From Rhizobium sp. Root1334 (GTDB taxonomy: Bacteria > Pseudomonadota > Alphaproteobacteria > Rhizobiales > Rhizobiaceae), in contig NZ_LMEY01000031.1 in NCBI RefSeq assembly GCF_001426665.1, positions 63,964 to 127,963 on the forward strand: a stretch of 64,000 nt of DNA, in the 5' to 3' direction. Under the pieces are notes generated by a model. It had not been told where the DNA came from. It was given only the letters and a program-made list of their open reading frames with translations, and made no database searches. Below are positions 17,106 through 25,174 of the stretch, piece by piece (the stretch's first letter is position 1; every line of letters starts with the position of its first letter). The position numbers and the translations under genes are program-made.

Positions 17106-17603
17106 CTTGCTATGCAGGTCCTGCACCAGGGCCTGCTGAACGGTTCCTACCAGATTGTGCTCATACCCTCGGTCAGCGGCGTCACCCCGCATTTCCGGAC
17201 CCAACCGGTTTTTTCCGAGGTGCAGAAACTCTACTGTTCTCAAGACCATCCGCTCTTCGACACACCCGACGCCAAAATCACCGATACGCTTCTGGAGGCC
17301 CAATCCTTCGCGGGCCGCACCTATATGCTGAACGAGACGATCTGCGGCGTGGACTTCAGGTGGGCGGCGGCGACGCCGCATATGGAGGGCACGCTGCTTC
17401 TTCTCCTCTCCGGCGCCTATATCGGCTTCCTGCCCGATCACTATGCCGAGGAGTGGGTGTGCAACGGCCGCTTGCGGCTTCTGGCCCCCGAGCGCATGAC
17501 CTTTAAGGATATGTTCCACATCGTCTATCCGCGCAAAAAGCCTTCTCGCGCCGCGGAGACATTGGCGCAGACCATTACCGAAAGCGCGCGCAAACCGCAC
17601 TGA
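17106..17603 (+). pseudogene. C-terminal fragment of a LysR regulator
   Basis: From about 17112 the plus frame reads LHQGLLNGSYQIVLIPSVSG and continues through an effector-binding domain (LYCSQDHPLFD, GAYIGFLPDHYAEEWV) to a stop at 17603. The DNA-binding half is missing: the homology begins where the MFS fragment ends. The formal ORF start at 17055 lies within the MFS relic, so it is not a genuine start. About 165 residues of a roughly 300-residue protein remain. Confidence 0.7.
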
Positions 17604-17695
17604 AATTTTCTCGGATGGCAATTGAAATTTGCGGCCGGGCAGAGGCGACGGCGAGCCTGCAGGATGCGCATCGAACCAGCGATGCAATCGACCGG

Positions 17696-17767
17696 TACCG
17701 AATGTTCGGTATCCGACTTGACTCCCTCCTGAAACGTGCCTAGTAAGTTGTAGGCCTAACCCTACAA
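17696..17767 (+). promoter_or_regulatory. Candidate promoter with two dyads, probable GntR operators
   Basis: Upstream of the ABC/BtpA/PfkB operon are a 16-bp palindrome TACCGAATGTTCGGTA (17696-17711) and an inverted repeat TTGTAGG-CCTAAC-CCTACAA (17748-17767). Between them TTGACT (17718-17723) and TAGTAA (17741-17746) stand 17 bp apart and could be -35 and -10 boxes; the -10 match is weak. The second dyad would overlap the transcription start, a classic repressor site. The regulator is probably the GntR protein of the same operon. Confidence 0.55.
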
Positions 17768-17776
17768 TTGGATGCC

Positions 17777-18703
17777 ATGACCCAATCGCCCCCCAAACCA
17801 ACGTCCGCGTTGTCCCTGCCGGATCTGCCGGGACCGGACACGCCCATTCGCCGGCTGCGCCATCCTGGGCGCTGGCTCAGCGGCATCGCCGTTATTCTGC
17901 TTCTTGCCATGATCGGCCGCGCTTTTGCCGTTGGGCAAATCCAATGGCCCGTCGTCGGAGAATTCCTGACAGCCGGCGTCATCATCACAGGTTTCGGCTG
18001 GACCCTCTTGATCTCGGCCTGCGCGCTGGTGCTCGGCGTTGTGCTTGGCTTCGTCTTCGGCATCATGCGGCATTCGGAAAATCCGATCCTGCGGTTCGCA
18101 GCCTGGCTTTACGTCTGGATATTTCGCGGCACCCCGGTTCTGCTGCAGCTTCTCATCTGGTTCAACATCGCCCTTGTCTTTCCGCGGCTCTACATTCCGG
18201 GCCTTGTCGATGAGCGCATGGTCGATGTGGTGACACCCTTCGTCGCCGCTGTTCTCGGCCTCGGCGTCAACGAAGGCTCCTATCTGACGGAAGTGGTGCG
18301 CGGCGGTATCGGCTCCGTCGATCGCGGCCAGAAGGAAGCGGCTCATACGCTCGGCATGACACCGGGTCAGACGATGCGCCGTATTATCCTGCCGCAGACC
18401 CTGCGGCTGATCCTGCCGGTTCTCGGCAACAGCGCCATTGGCATGCTGAAATTCTCGTCGCTGGCCGCGACCATCGCCATGGGCGAAATGCTCAACGCCG
18501 CACAACGGATATACTTCATCAACGGCGCCGTTATCGAGCTGCTGTTCGTCTGTGCCGTCTGGTATCTGGCCGGAACAACCGTGCTTTCCATCGGCCAGTA
18601 TTATCTCGAACGCTATTTCGGCCGCGATACCGCAGCCACCACCAGGGACCGGCGTTGGTTCAAGGGTTGGGCTCGACGTCCAGCCGTCGAGGGGGAAGTA
18701 TGA
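17777..18703 (+). CDS. Amino-acid-type ABC transporter permease
   Basis: 308-residue inner-membrane permease of the HisM/GlnP family. The EAA loop [20 protein letters not shown], the [12 protein letters not shown] motif and about five to six membrane segments are present. A proline-rich N-terminal tail of about 30 residues precedes the first segment. The ATG at 17777 is preferred to the in-frame TTG at 17768. The stop overlaps the ATPase start (ATGA). One permease gene suggests a homodimeric channel. Despite the polar-amino-acid family, downstream enzymes suggest a sugar-like or nucleoside-like substrate. Confidence 0.88.
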   Translation: MTQSPPKPTSALSLPDLPGPDTPIRRLRHPGRWLSGIAVILLLAMIGRAFAVGQIQWPVVGEFLTAGVIITGFGWTLLISACALVLGVVLGFVFGIMRHSENPILRFAAWLYVWIFRGTPVLLQLLIWFNIALVFPRLYIPGLVDERMVDVVTPFVAAVLGLGVNEGSYLTEVVRGGIGSVDRGQKEAAHTLGMTPGQTMRRIILPQTLRLILPVLGNSAIGMLKFSSLAATIAMGEMLNAAQRIYFINGAVIELLFVCAVWYLAGTTVLSIGQYYLERYFGRDTAATTRDRRWFKGWARRPAVEGEV

Positions 18704-19464
18704 GTCTCGCTGTCAAGGCGGTCGGAATCCGCAAGAGTTTTGGTAGCCACGAGGTTCTCAAGGGCCTCGACCTTGAGGTTGCCTATGGCGAGGTGCTGTG
18801 CATCCTCGGCCCATCAGGCAGCGGCAAGAGTACCTTCCTGCGCTGCATCAACCATCTGGAAACGCCGAATAGCGGTTATGTCTGGATCGACGGCGCCATC
18901 ATGGGTTACGCGCTCCATCGCGGCGCCCTCCAGGAGCTGCCGATCAGACAGCTGCGCGCCCAGCAGAGTCAGCTCGGCATGGTGTTCCAGCATTTCAACC
19001 TGTTCGCTCATCGCACGGTGTTGGGCAATGTCATCGAAGGCCCAATGGTCGTGCGCGGTCTCAGCCGCGCCAAGGCCGAAGCCCGCGCCATGGAACTGCT
19101 GGAACAGGTCGGCATGGCGGGAAAGGCATCCAGCTACCCGTCGCAGCTTTCCGGCGGTCAGAAGCAGCGAGTGGCAATTGCCCGATCGCTGGCGATGGAG
19201 CCGCGCGTGATGCTGTTTGACGAACCGACCAGCGCGCTTGACCCGGAATTGGTCGGCGAGGTGCTGGAAGTCATGCGCAACCTGGCGCGCGGCGGCACCA
19301 CCATGATCGTCGTCACCCATGAGATCGGCTTCGCCCGTGAGGTGGCTGACCGTGTCGTGGTGATGATCGACGGAGAAATTCGCGAAACCGGCGCGCCTGG
19401 GCAGGTGCTCAGCAATCCCGGCGATCCGCGTGTGCGCAGCTTCCTAAGCCGCGTGCTGGCTTGA
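18700..19464 (+). CDS. Amino-acid-type ABC transporter ATP-binding protein
   Basis: 254-residue GlnQ/HisP-type ATPase. Walker A is GPSGSGKST, the signature LSGGQ, Walker [12 protein letters not shown], and the H-loop VVTHE. The start at 18700 (MSLAVKAV) overlaps the permease stop by ATGA; a longer frame from 18655 lies within permease coding sequence. It drives the permease encoded just before it and the binding protein just after it. Confidence 0.93.
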   Translation: MSLAVKAVGIRKSFGSHEVLKGLDLEVAYGEVLCILGPSGSGKSTFLRCINHLETPNSGYVWIDGAIMGYALHRGALQELPIRQLRAQQSQLGMVFQHFNLFAHRTVLGNVIEGPMVVRGLSRAKAEARAMELLEQVGMAGKASSYPSQLSGGQKQRVAIARSLAMEPRVMLFDEPTSALDPELVGEVLEVMRNLARGGTTMIVVTHEIGFAREVADRVVVMIDGEIRETGAPGQVLSNPGDPRVRSFLSRVLA

Positions 19465-19495
19465 TATCCACAGTTCAACAATGGGAGAAGAGAAA

Positions 19496-20359
19496 ATGAA
19501 ACGACTGCTACCGATGGCCCTGGCGCTCGCCTCAGCCACGTTCCTTAGCCTTGCCGCAAGCGGCGCGGTCCACGCCGCCGCCGACGAAAAGCTGGCGGCC
19601 GCCGTGCCGGAAGCCGTGCGCACCGCCGGCAAGCTAAACGTCACGATCAGCCTTGCTTATCCACCGATGGAATATAACGACGCTGGTTCGACGGAGCTGA
19701 AAGGCTTCGACATTGATCTCGCCAAGGCCATCGCCGAGCGCCTCGGCCTCGCGGCCGAGTTCCAGAACGTCGAATTCCCGCAGCTGATCCCGCAGGTCGT
19801 CACCGGCCGGTCCGACCTGATCATGACCGCATTTTCCGACAAGGTCGAACGCCAGACGCAGCTCGATTTCATTGACTATTTTAGAACCGGCAACGTCTTC
19901 TATTCGTCCGTCGATCATCAGGCCGAGATCAAGACCGAGACCGACCTCTGCGGCAAGACCGTGGCTGTGGCGACCGGCACAAGCTGGGTCACCTGGGCGG
20001 AAGAACTCGGCAAGTCCATTTGCCCCGCCGACAAGCTGATCACCGTCATCCAGATCCCGACCCAGGCCGAACACATCATGCAGATCCGCCAGGGCCGCGC
20101 GCAGGCCTCGGTGATCGGCCTCGAAGGGCTTCTCGACCTGATGAAGCAGGAACCGGGAAAATTCTACCAGATCGGCGACGTGGGCGACGTCAACCATTAC
20201 GGCATCGCCTTCGCCAAGGCGAATGGCGGTCTGCGTGATGCCGTGCTGGCCGCGCTCGACGCCATGAAGGCAGATGGGACTTATACACAGATCCTTGACC
20301 GTTACGGCTTGAAACAGGCCGGCGTGGAAGAGTTCAAGATAAACGGTACCACGAAGTAA
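19496..20359 (+). CDS. ABC transporter solute-binding protein (amino-acid type, family 3)
   Basis: 287-residue periplasmic binding protein starting at ATG 19496, with GGGAGAAGAG just upstream. The signal peptide ends near VHAAADE. The mature protein shows the family pattern: YPPMEYND, GFDIDLAKAIAERLG, DLIMTAFSDKVERQTQLDF. It delivers the substrate to the 17.8-19.5 kb permease/ATPase. The order permease, ATPase, binding protein is a little unusual, as the binding protein more often comes first. Confidence 0.9.
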   Translation: MKRLLPMALALASATFLSLAASGAVHAAADEKLAAAVPEAVRTAGKLNVTISLAYPPMEYNDAGSTELKGFDIDLAKAIAERLGLAAEFQNVEFPQLIPQVVTGRSDLIMTAFSDKVERQTQLDFIDYFRTGNVFYSSVDHQAEIKTETDLCGKTVAVATGTSWVTWAEELGKSICPADKLITVIQIPTQAEHIMQIRQGRAQASVIGLEGLLDLMKQEPGKFYQIGDVGDVNHYGIAFAKANGGLRDAVLAALDAMKADGTYTQILDRYGLKQAGVEEFKINGTTK

Positions 20360-20381
20360 CGGAACCGTTCGGGAGCCTGCC

Positions 20382-21167
20382 TTGACCCACCCCTCCATAC
20401 CAGACGCCTCCATCGCAACAGACGAACGCTCCGATGACAGACTGTCCCGGCTGCGCCTCGACCTCTATTCGAGCGAGCAGCTTTACCGGCAGCTTTACCG
20501 GGCATTGCGCGCCGCCATTCTCAGCGGTGATTTCTCCGAGGGGGAAGCCATTCCCTCGGAAAACCAGTTGCGCGACCAGTTCGGCATCGCCCGAACGACG
20601 GTGCGCAACGCGATGGCGCTTCTGGTGTCGGAAGGGTTGGTTCAGCAGGTTCGTGGCCGGGGCACGATCGTTTCGCATCGGCCGATCAGCCACAATATCT
20701 GGAATTTCGGCAGCTTTACCGAACTGGCGCGCCGGCAAGGCCTGCGTCCGGTTACGCGGGTACTCGAACACCGGGTGGAAAACGGTGAACTGCTGCTGGT
20801 GCGTGCGCGCGGCCTTGCCAATGATGAAACGATAAACTGGCTGAACGTCGATAGATCTCGGTTGGATCTTGCCCTTTACCCCGGCATCGACCGCAACGAT
20901 TTCGCGGCGCAATCGCTCTATGAGGTATTGCGCCGCGATTATGATCGCCACCCCCTCCGCTCGGAACTGCTGCTGACCGTCGTGCCGCCGTCCGATCGCC
21001 TGCGGGAGGTCTTTGCCCCGGCACTGGATGTGCCGGGCTATCTTTGCGCCAGCGGGGATGTACTCGACGCCGACGACCGGTTGGTGGAGCGTACGTCGAT
21101 CGTCTACTCGCCGGCCGTCCAGATGAAATTCGCCACCCGCTGGGGGCGTGATACCGCGCCGGCTTGA
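20382..21167 (+). CDS. GntR-family regulator (HutC/UTRA type)
   Basis: 261 residues with an N-terminal winged helix (about 30-100; LYRQLYRALRAAILSGDFSEG, then TTVRNAMALLVSEGLVQQVR) and a C-terminal UTRA ligand domain. It begins with TTG at 20382 after GGGAGCC. It lies within the operon, 22 bp behind the binding-protein gene, so it most likely controls its own operon through the dyads at 17696-17767. UTRA domains sense small metabolites, often sugar phosphates or histidine-pathway compounds; the ligand here is probably a pathway intermediate. Confidence 0.88.
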   Translation: MTHPSIPDASIATDERSDDRLSRLRLDLYSSEQLYRQLYRALRAAILSGDFSEGEAIPSENQLRDQFGIARTTVRNAMALLVSEGLVQQVRGRGTIVSHRPISHNIWNFGSFTELARRQGLRPVTRVLEHRVENGELLLVRARGLANDETINWLNVDRSRLDLALYPGIDRNDFAAQSLYEVLRRDYDRHPLRSELLLTVVPPSDRLREVFAPALDVPGYLCASGDVLDADDRLVERTSIVYSPAVQMKFATRWGRDTAPA

Positions 21168-21194
21168 AAGCCGCGCGACGCAGGAGAACAACTT

Positions 21195-21935
21195 ATGAGC
21201 CGTTTCGACGAGACTTTTATCAACCCAAAACCCATTCTCGGGATGCTGCATCTGGCTGGTGACGGCCCAAAGGCCAAGCTCACCCAGGCCGAGGAAGAAG
21301 CCCGCATCATGGCCGGTGAGGGAGTCGACGGTCTCGTGGTCGAGAATTATTTCGGCGATGCCGAGGATGTCGAGCGAGTGCTGGAGCGACTGTGCGGCCT
21401 TGATCTTGGCACCCGTATTGGCGTCAATGTGCTGCGGGACAACGTGCGCGCCTTCGCACTCGCCAAGCGGTTTCCGGTCTCGTTCATCCAGGTCGATTCC
21501 GTCGCCGGTCATCTGCCGCTGGAACAGGATGCGCCCTTCGCCGCCGATCTCGCCGCGCATCGGGAAAGCGTTTCAGCGCTGCTGCTCGGCGGCGTCCGGT
21601 TCAAATACCAGCCGATCCTGTCGGGACGGCCCGAAGAAGAGGACGTCCGTATCGGCGCATCCCGTTGTGACGGCCTGGTAGTGACCTCGGACGCGACCGG
21701 CCAGCCGACCGACATGGACAAGGTGGCACGCTTTCGCACCGCAACCGGCGGGACCGTCCCGCTCCTGATCGGCGCCGGCCTGACCGAAACCAACGCCGCC
21801 GAACAACTGGCGTATGCAGATGGCGCCGTCGTCGGCAGCTGGTTCAAGCACGACCACAAGGATACCGGCCGCGTCGAGGCCGCCCATGTCGCCCGTCTGA
21901 TGCGGGCTGTTCGCGCCACAAGGCATGCCGCATGA
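21195..21935 (+). CDS. BtpA/SgcQ-family protein
   Basis: 246-residue TIM-barrel protein of the BtpA family, recognised from the N-terminal PKPILGMLHL, GVDGLVVENYFGDA, the central FKYQPILSGRP region and the C-terminal DGAVVGSWFK loop, which resembles a phosphate-binding site. BtpA was linked to photosystem I biogenesis in cyanobacteria, and SgcQ lies in a putative sugar operon of E. coli. No enzymatic activity is firmly established for the family. Its ATG has AGGAGAAC upstream and its stop overlaps the next gene by ATGA. Set between a transporter and a kinase, it is probably a catabolic enzyme acting on a phosphorylated sugar-like compound. Confidence 0.82.
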   Translation: MSRFDETFINPKPILGMLHLAGDGPKAKLTQAEEEARIMAGEGVDGLVVENYFGDAEDVERVLERLCGLDLGTRIGVNVLRDNVRAFALAKRFPVSFIQVDSVAGHLPLEQDAPFAADLAAHRESVSALLLGGVRFKYQPILSGRPEEEDVRIGASRCDGLVVTSDATGQPTDMDKVARFRTATGGTVPLLIGAGLTETNAAEQLAYADGAVVGSWFKHDHKDTGRVEAAHVARLMRAVRATRHAA

Positions 21936-22444
21936 GCGCGCCGGATACCATTGTCGCTCGTCCGGTAACGCCCGAGAATTTTGCCCGTTTCGGCAGGGTC
22001 TACGATCTCACCAATGATACCGACCCCAAAGCGATCTGGACCGCCGGCGACGGCTGGAGCGATGGTTTTACCAAAACATCGCTGATCGAGGGTTCCGGCC
22101 ATCTTGGGGTGACGCGTGGCGGCGGCGCCCCGTGGAACTGTACGGCAATGGAACGTCATCCGGGTACCGAGGAAGCGATCTTCTGCGCTGCCCAGCCGGT
22201 CATTCTTGCCGTTGCCCCCGCATCGGACACCAATGCAGCCAAACGGGACGAAATCGAAGCTTTTGTGATTGCGCCCGGTCAGGCGGTGGTGATGCATCGT
22301 GGCGTCTGGCACGACGCTTGCCGGGGCCTTTCCGATCCTACGGCCTATTACTGGATGGCGGTTTGCGGTCTCGGCGAAAGCCCCTGGGTCCCGGTTGCAG
22401 GTGGGCCAAGGCGAATTCAAGCGGACCCGGAGGAAAATACATGA
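21932..22444 (+). CDS. Ureidoglycolate-lyase-like cupin protein (AllA family)
   Basis: 170 residues. The pattern of an N-terminal VTPENFARFGRVYDL, a central ERHPGTEEAIF, and a C-terminal VMHRGVWHDACRGL resembles AllA ureidoglycolate lyase, a cupin that splits ureidoglycolate to glyoxylate and urea. No other allantoin genes lie nearby, so the real substrate may differ. It overlaps both neighbours by ATGA (BtpA before, kinase after), the strongest translational coupling in the window. Confidence 0.7.
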   Translation: MSAPDTIVARPVTPENFARFGRVYDLTNDTDPKAIWTAGDGWSDGFTKTSLIEGSGHLGVTRGGGAPWNCTAMERHPGTEEAIFCAAQPVILAVAPASDTNAAKRDEIEAFVIAPGQAVVMHRGVWHDACRGLSDPTAYYWMAVCGLGESPWVPVAGGPRRIQADPEENT

Positions 22445-23373
22445 CCGCCTTTTTCATCGGCGACGTGGCAATCGACGAGTATTACACCGCCGATCGCTGG
22501 CCAGGCCGGGCCGACAAGGGCATGGTCACCGAACTGCCCGCCGAAATCGGCGGCTCCATCGCCAATGCCGCCGTTGTCCATGCGGGGCTGGGCGGTGAGA
22601 CGCAGTTCATCTCGTTGTTGAACGATAGCCCACTGTCACAGCGGCTGATCGCCGACCTGCGGAAGAACGGCGTCGGTGTCGATCACATGCTGACAGATCA
22701 GAGCATTCCGGAATCGCGCAATCTGATCTTTCTCGTCGACGGAGAGCATATCGTGCTGACCGTCGAAATGGGCGAGCAGCCGATGTGGCTGGCATCTGAA
22801 ACTCTTGAGTCGCTGCGCCAGCCGGGCTTTCTCTACACGACGCTTTACCGTGCCCGCCGGTTGCATGCGCAAACCGAGAATGACGTCTTGAAGCAGGCAG
22901 CGCTTCTGGCCGATCTACGTCACCATGGCCGCCTCACCATCTTCGATCTCGACGTTGGTGGCTGTACGCTCGAAGACATGCCCTATCTCATTGGTGCTGC
23001 CGTCGTCATTTTCAATCAGGTTGGCTTCCGCGCCGCTTTCGGTCATGACGACATCAACCGTATCGGCGACTGGATGCGAGACCACCAGATCGGCTGGGTC
23101 GTGCGTACGCTCGCCGCAGACGGCGCCGAGGCGCGCAACAGCGAGACAGTTCTGCACACGGCGGGATTTCAGGTCGATGTCATCGACGTCACCGGCGCCG
23201 GCGACACCTTTGGCGGCACGCTGACCTGGTGTCTTACGCAAGGCCAACATTTCAACGAAGCACTCGACTTCGCCGTCGCTGCAGCCTCCCGCTCGGTCAC
23301 TATCCATGGGCCGCGCAGTGGCAAGGCAAGCGTTGCTGAAGTGAACCGGTGGCGCGACGACGGATGCCGGTAG
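22441..23373 (+). CDS. PfkB-family sugar/nucleoside kinase
   Basis: 310-residue ribokinase-like kinase. The start ATG 22441 follows GGAGG and overlaps the previous stop by ATGA; the longer frame from 22132 only reads through that gene. The GGSIANAAV sugar-binding segment and the signature DVTGAGDTFGG, with catalytic base D255, are intact. The family phosphorylates sugars and nucleosides with ATP. Last gene of the operon, followed by a terminator. Its product would feed the BtpA-family protein if the reading of a phosphorylated intermediate is right. Confidence 0.88.
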   Translation: MTAFFIGDVAIDEYYTADRWPGRADKGMVTELPAEIGGSIANAAVVHAGLGGETQFISLLNDSPLSQRLIADLRKNGVGVDHMLTDQSIPESRNLIFLVDGEHIVLTVEMGEQPMWLASETLESLRQPGFLYTTLYRARRLHAQTENDVLKQAALLADLRHHGRLTIFDLDVGGCTLEDMPYLIGAAVVIFNQVGFRAAFGHDDINRIGDWMRDHQIGWVVRTLAADGAEARNSETVLHTAGFQVDVIDVTGAGDTFGGTLTWCLTQGQHFNEALDFAVAAASRSVTIHGPRSGKASVAEVNRWRDDGCR

Positions 23374-23416
23374 CGCCTTTTGCGCGGGTGTCCGGATTGG
23401 CGTGTTGATTTGTGTC

Positions 23417-23445
23417 TCCCTCAATCTGAACGCTGGATTGAGGGA
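23417..23445 (+). terminator. Operon terminator hairpin
   Basis: TCCCTCAATC (23417-23426) pairs perfectly with GATTGAGGGA (23436-23445), a 10-bp stem and 9-nt loop, 44 bp past the kinase stop. No T-run follows. It also directly borders the IS5 remnant, so it could instead be an insertion-element end. Confidence 0.6.
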
Positions 23446-23454
23446 TGCGATGTC

Positions 23455-23601
23455 ACATCGGCGTCACGCCGCAAGACCCGTGGCGGCCAGCACCGTTCTT
23501 CCGATCTGACGATCCGGACCGCTTTGACCCTGGGCTTGTTGTTCGGCCTGCCGCTGCGCCAAGTCGTCTCGTGCTCAGCAGTCGAAGACCGCCTTGGCTG
23601 A
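23455..23601 (+). pseudogene. IS5-family transposase remnant (N-terminal part)
   Basis: The plus frame reads SRRKTRGGQHRSSDLTIRTA, then LTLGLLFGLPLRQVVSC. This is the conserved N-terminal region of IS5/IS903-type transposases (RRGRQ.xYSDxAIxxCLTxKxLFxLPLRQ). It stops after about 45 residues and none of the DDE domain follows. Dead fragment. Confidence 0.65.
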
Positions 23602-23634
23602 GTTGCCTTCAAACGAATGCTTGCCTGTGCCCCC

Positions 23635-23728
23635 GAAATCCGATCGCGGCAAGCCAAGGTTAGCGTAGCCCACGTCATCAAGGATCGAAATCCGCCATGC
23701 TCCAAATCCGAGCACAAACGCTATTCTA
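23635..23728. repeat. Dispersed 94-bp repeat, copy 2
   Basis: Ungapped partner of 5860-5953, with 79 of 94 bases identical. It follows the IS5 remnant by 33 bp and its last three bases are the stop codon of the DUF2721 gene on the minus strand, so an insertion may have supplied that gene's present end. Confidence 0.65.
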
Positions 23729-24172
23729 GTCCTCGAATACTCGGTCAATGCGGATCTGCCGCAACAGGTTCCGTCCGGCGATAAGCAGTTCAAACAGGAA
23801 TGCAACGAGCGATCCAATGAGCGAGATGATGGCACCACCAAAGAACCAAAAGAGGTTTTCTTGGCGCAGTCCCATGGCAAGAGCGCCGGCGAGTAGATTC
23901 AAGATTGCGCCGCCGGTGCAAATGCCGGCCATCACTCCAAGTACCACCGCAACCTCAAGTGCAAGTGCCCGTCGCCGCAGATACGCGAGCTGCATTCGTG
24001 ACAGCTTGCTTTGCTTGCCCCTATCCGCAACCTCGTTCAGCCGGTCCGATACTCTCCCGAGGCGAGTCGTGTAGATGCTGACAAAGCCTGCGGTACCAGC
24101 AAGCAAAAAAACTGGTGCAAGGGATGTCTGTATGACAGAGGCAAGGTCGCTGACGACAGGCGGCGTGTGCAT
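23726..24172 (-). CDS. DUF2721-type membrane protein
   Basis: 148-residue protein with three predicted membrane segments (about 10-32, 72-95, 105-130). A conserved soluble loop TTRLGRVSDRLNEV follows the first segment, the hallmark of the DUF2721 family. Function unknown for the family. The stop codon coincides with the end of repeat copy 2, so the C terminus may have been altered by an insertion. Confidence 0.8.
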   Translation of the reverse strand: MHTPPVVSDLASVIQTSLAPVFLLAGTAGFVSIYTTRLGRVSDRLNEVADRGKQSKLSRMQLAYLRRRALALEVAVVLGVMAGICTGGAILNLLAGALAMGLRQENLFWFFGGAIISLIGSLVAFLFELLIAGRNLLRQIRIDRVFED

Positions 24173-24542
24173 GAGTACCTCTTAGAAACAAATTGACTGC
24201 CACGCGATAAGCGTTGACATCAGTAAATGTGATCCACGACGTAGCGCGCATCATGAGGCCGGCCGCAGGCCTGCCGGAACCGTCGGTCCGCCCGATCCGC
24301 TTGATGCAGCTTTGCATCGATAGCCTATCGACCACTTTGGGCGCCGGTCAATGCTACCTCATCATCCGGTGCCTTGACGACTTTACGCTGTGTGAATCCG
24401 ACAAGCTCGGCCGCGAGCGAGCTAAAAAGCCCCCGGCAATTTCTGAAAGTATCATCCCGTCGGCCTGACGAAGCTTCATGGCGATCATTTGCGCCATATG
24501 TTTTTGCTGCTTCATCGCGGCTCACTGGCTCATGGGCATCCT
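24173..24542. other. Intergenic gap without a convincing gene
   Basis: The 370 bp between two minus-strand membrane-protein genes hold only short frames with no family resemblance. This must include the promoter of the DUF2721 gene. No clear hairpin or repeat was seen. Confidence 0.45.
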
Positions 24543-24989
24543 TCAGGACGGACCATTTTTCAGAGCGCTGTCCAACACGGTCCAGCGGCGGGACCGACCC
24601 TTGGAACTGATGAAGTATAGGACGCCGTATGCGACAACCGTGGAATCGATAAGGAAGGCCGCAAAATAACCCGCTATCCACGGCTCCCCGAGATTACTTA
24701 AATACAGATAGACCATGAATGCCTTCTCGAGGATGCTGAATACCATGGTCTCAAATCGCAACCACGGACGGAACCCCGCGACCACCATCAGCACGCCAAT
24801 TCCGAAGATCATGATTCCCCAGTGTCGCAGGGCCGGTACGCTGGAAGGCGTGAAATCGACAAGTCCACCGAGCATCGGTGTGATGAGTTTGACGTCGAGC
24901 GCAAACGGCAATGTCCCACAGGTCGCCAAACCGAAAACAATGAGAAACCATTTGATGGTTTTGGCAATGAAGGTGTCCAAAGTGCACAT
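24543..24989 (-). CDS. Hypothetical four-segment membrane protein
   Basis: 148 residues from ATG 24989 (MCTLDTFIAK); the frame extends to 25127 but that extension lacks coding character. Predicted membrane segments lie at about 10-30, 55-77, 80-105 and 108-130. The family is not recognised. It is followed upstream on the same strand by the autotransporter gene, 186 bp away, but there is no reason to link their functions. Confidence 0.6.
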   Translation of the reverse strand: MCTLDTFIAKTIKWFLIVFGLATCGTLPFALDVKLITPMLGGLVDFTPSSVPALRHWGIMIFGIGVLMVVAGFRPWLRFETMVFSILEKAFMVYLYLSNLGEPWIAGYFAAFLIDSTVVAYGVLYFISSKGRSRRWTVLDSALKNGPS

Positions 24990-25174
24990 CGTTATCCGCC
25001 GGACGGTTGGAGGAAAAGTTAGGCGAAGGGCAATCGGCGGCCCGTCACAAGAGCGGCCGACGACAGCCGGATCCAAGGCTTCCGGGCTCTTTCCATCGCA
25101 TACTTCCTCGCCTTTCGAATTCTGCATCGTGGATGCGCCATCCCCGGCGAAAGTCGCAATGGCCCTCTCTCCCG

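Noticed and set aside
20334-21560. A 408-codon minus-strand open frame
   Set aside because: Antisense to the GntR and BtpA-family genes; no recognisable domain.
22132-22440. N-terminal extension of the PfkB kinase
   Set aside because: It reads through the AllA-like gene in another frame; GGAGG and an ATGA overlap fix the start at 22441.
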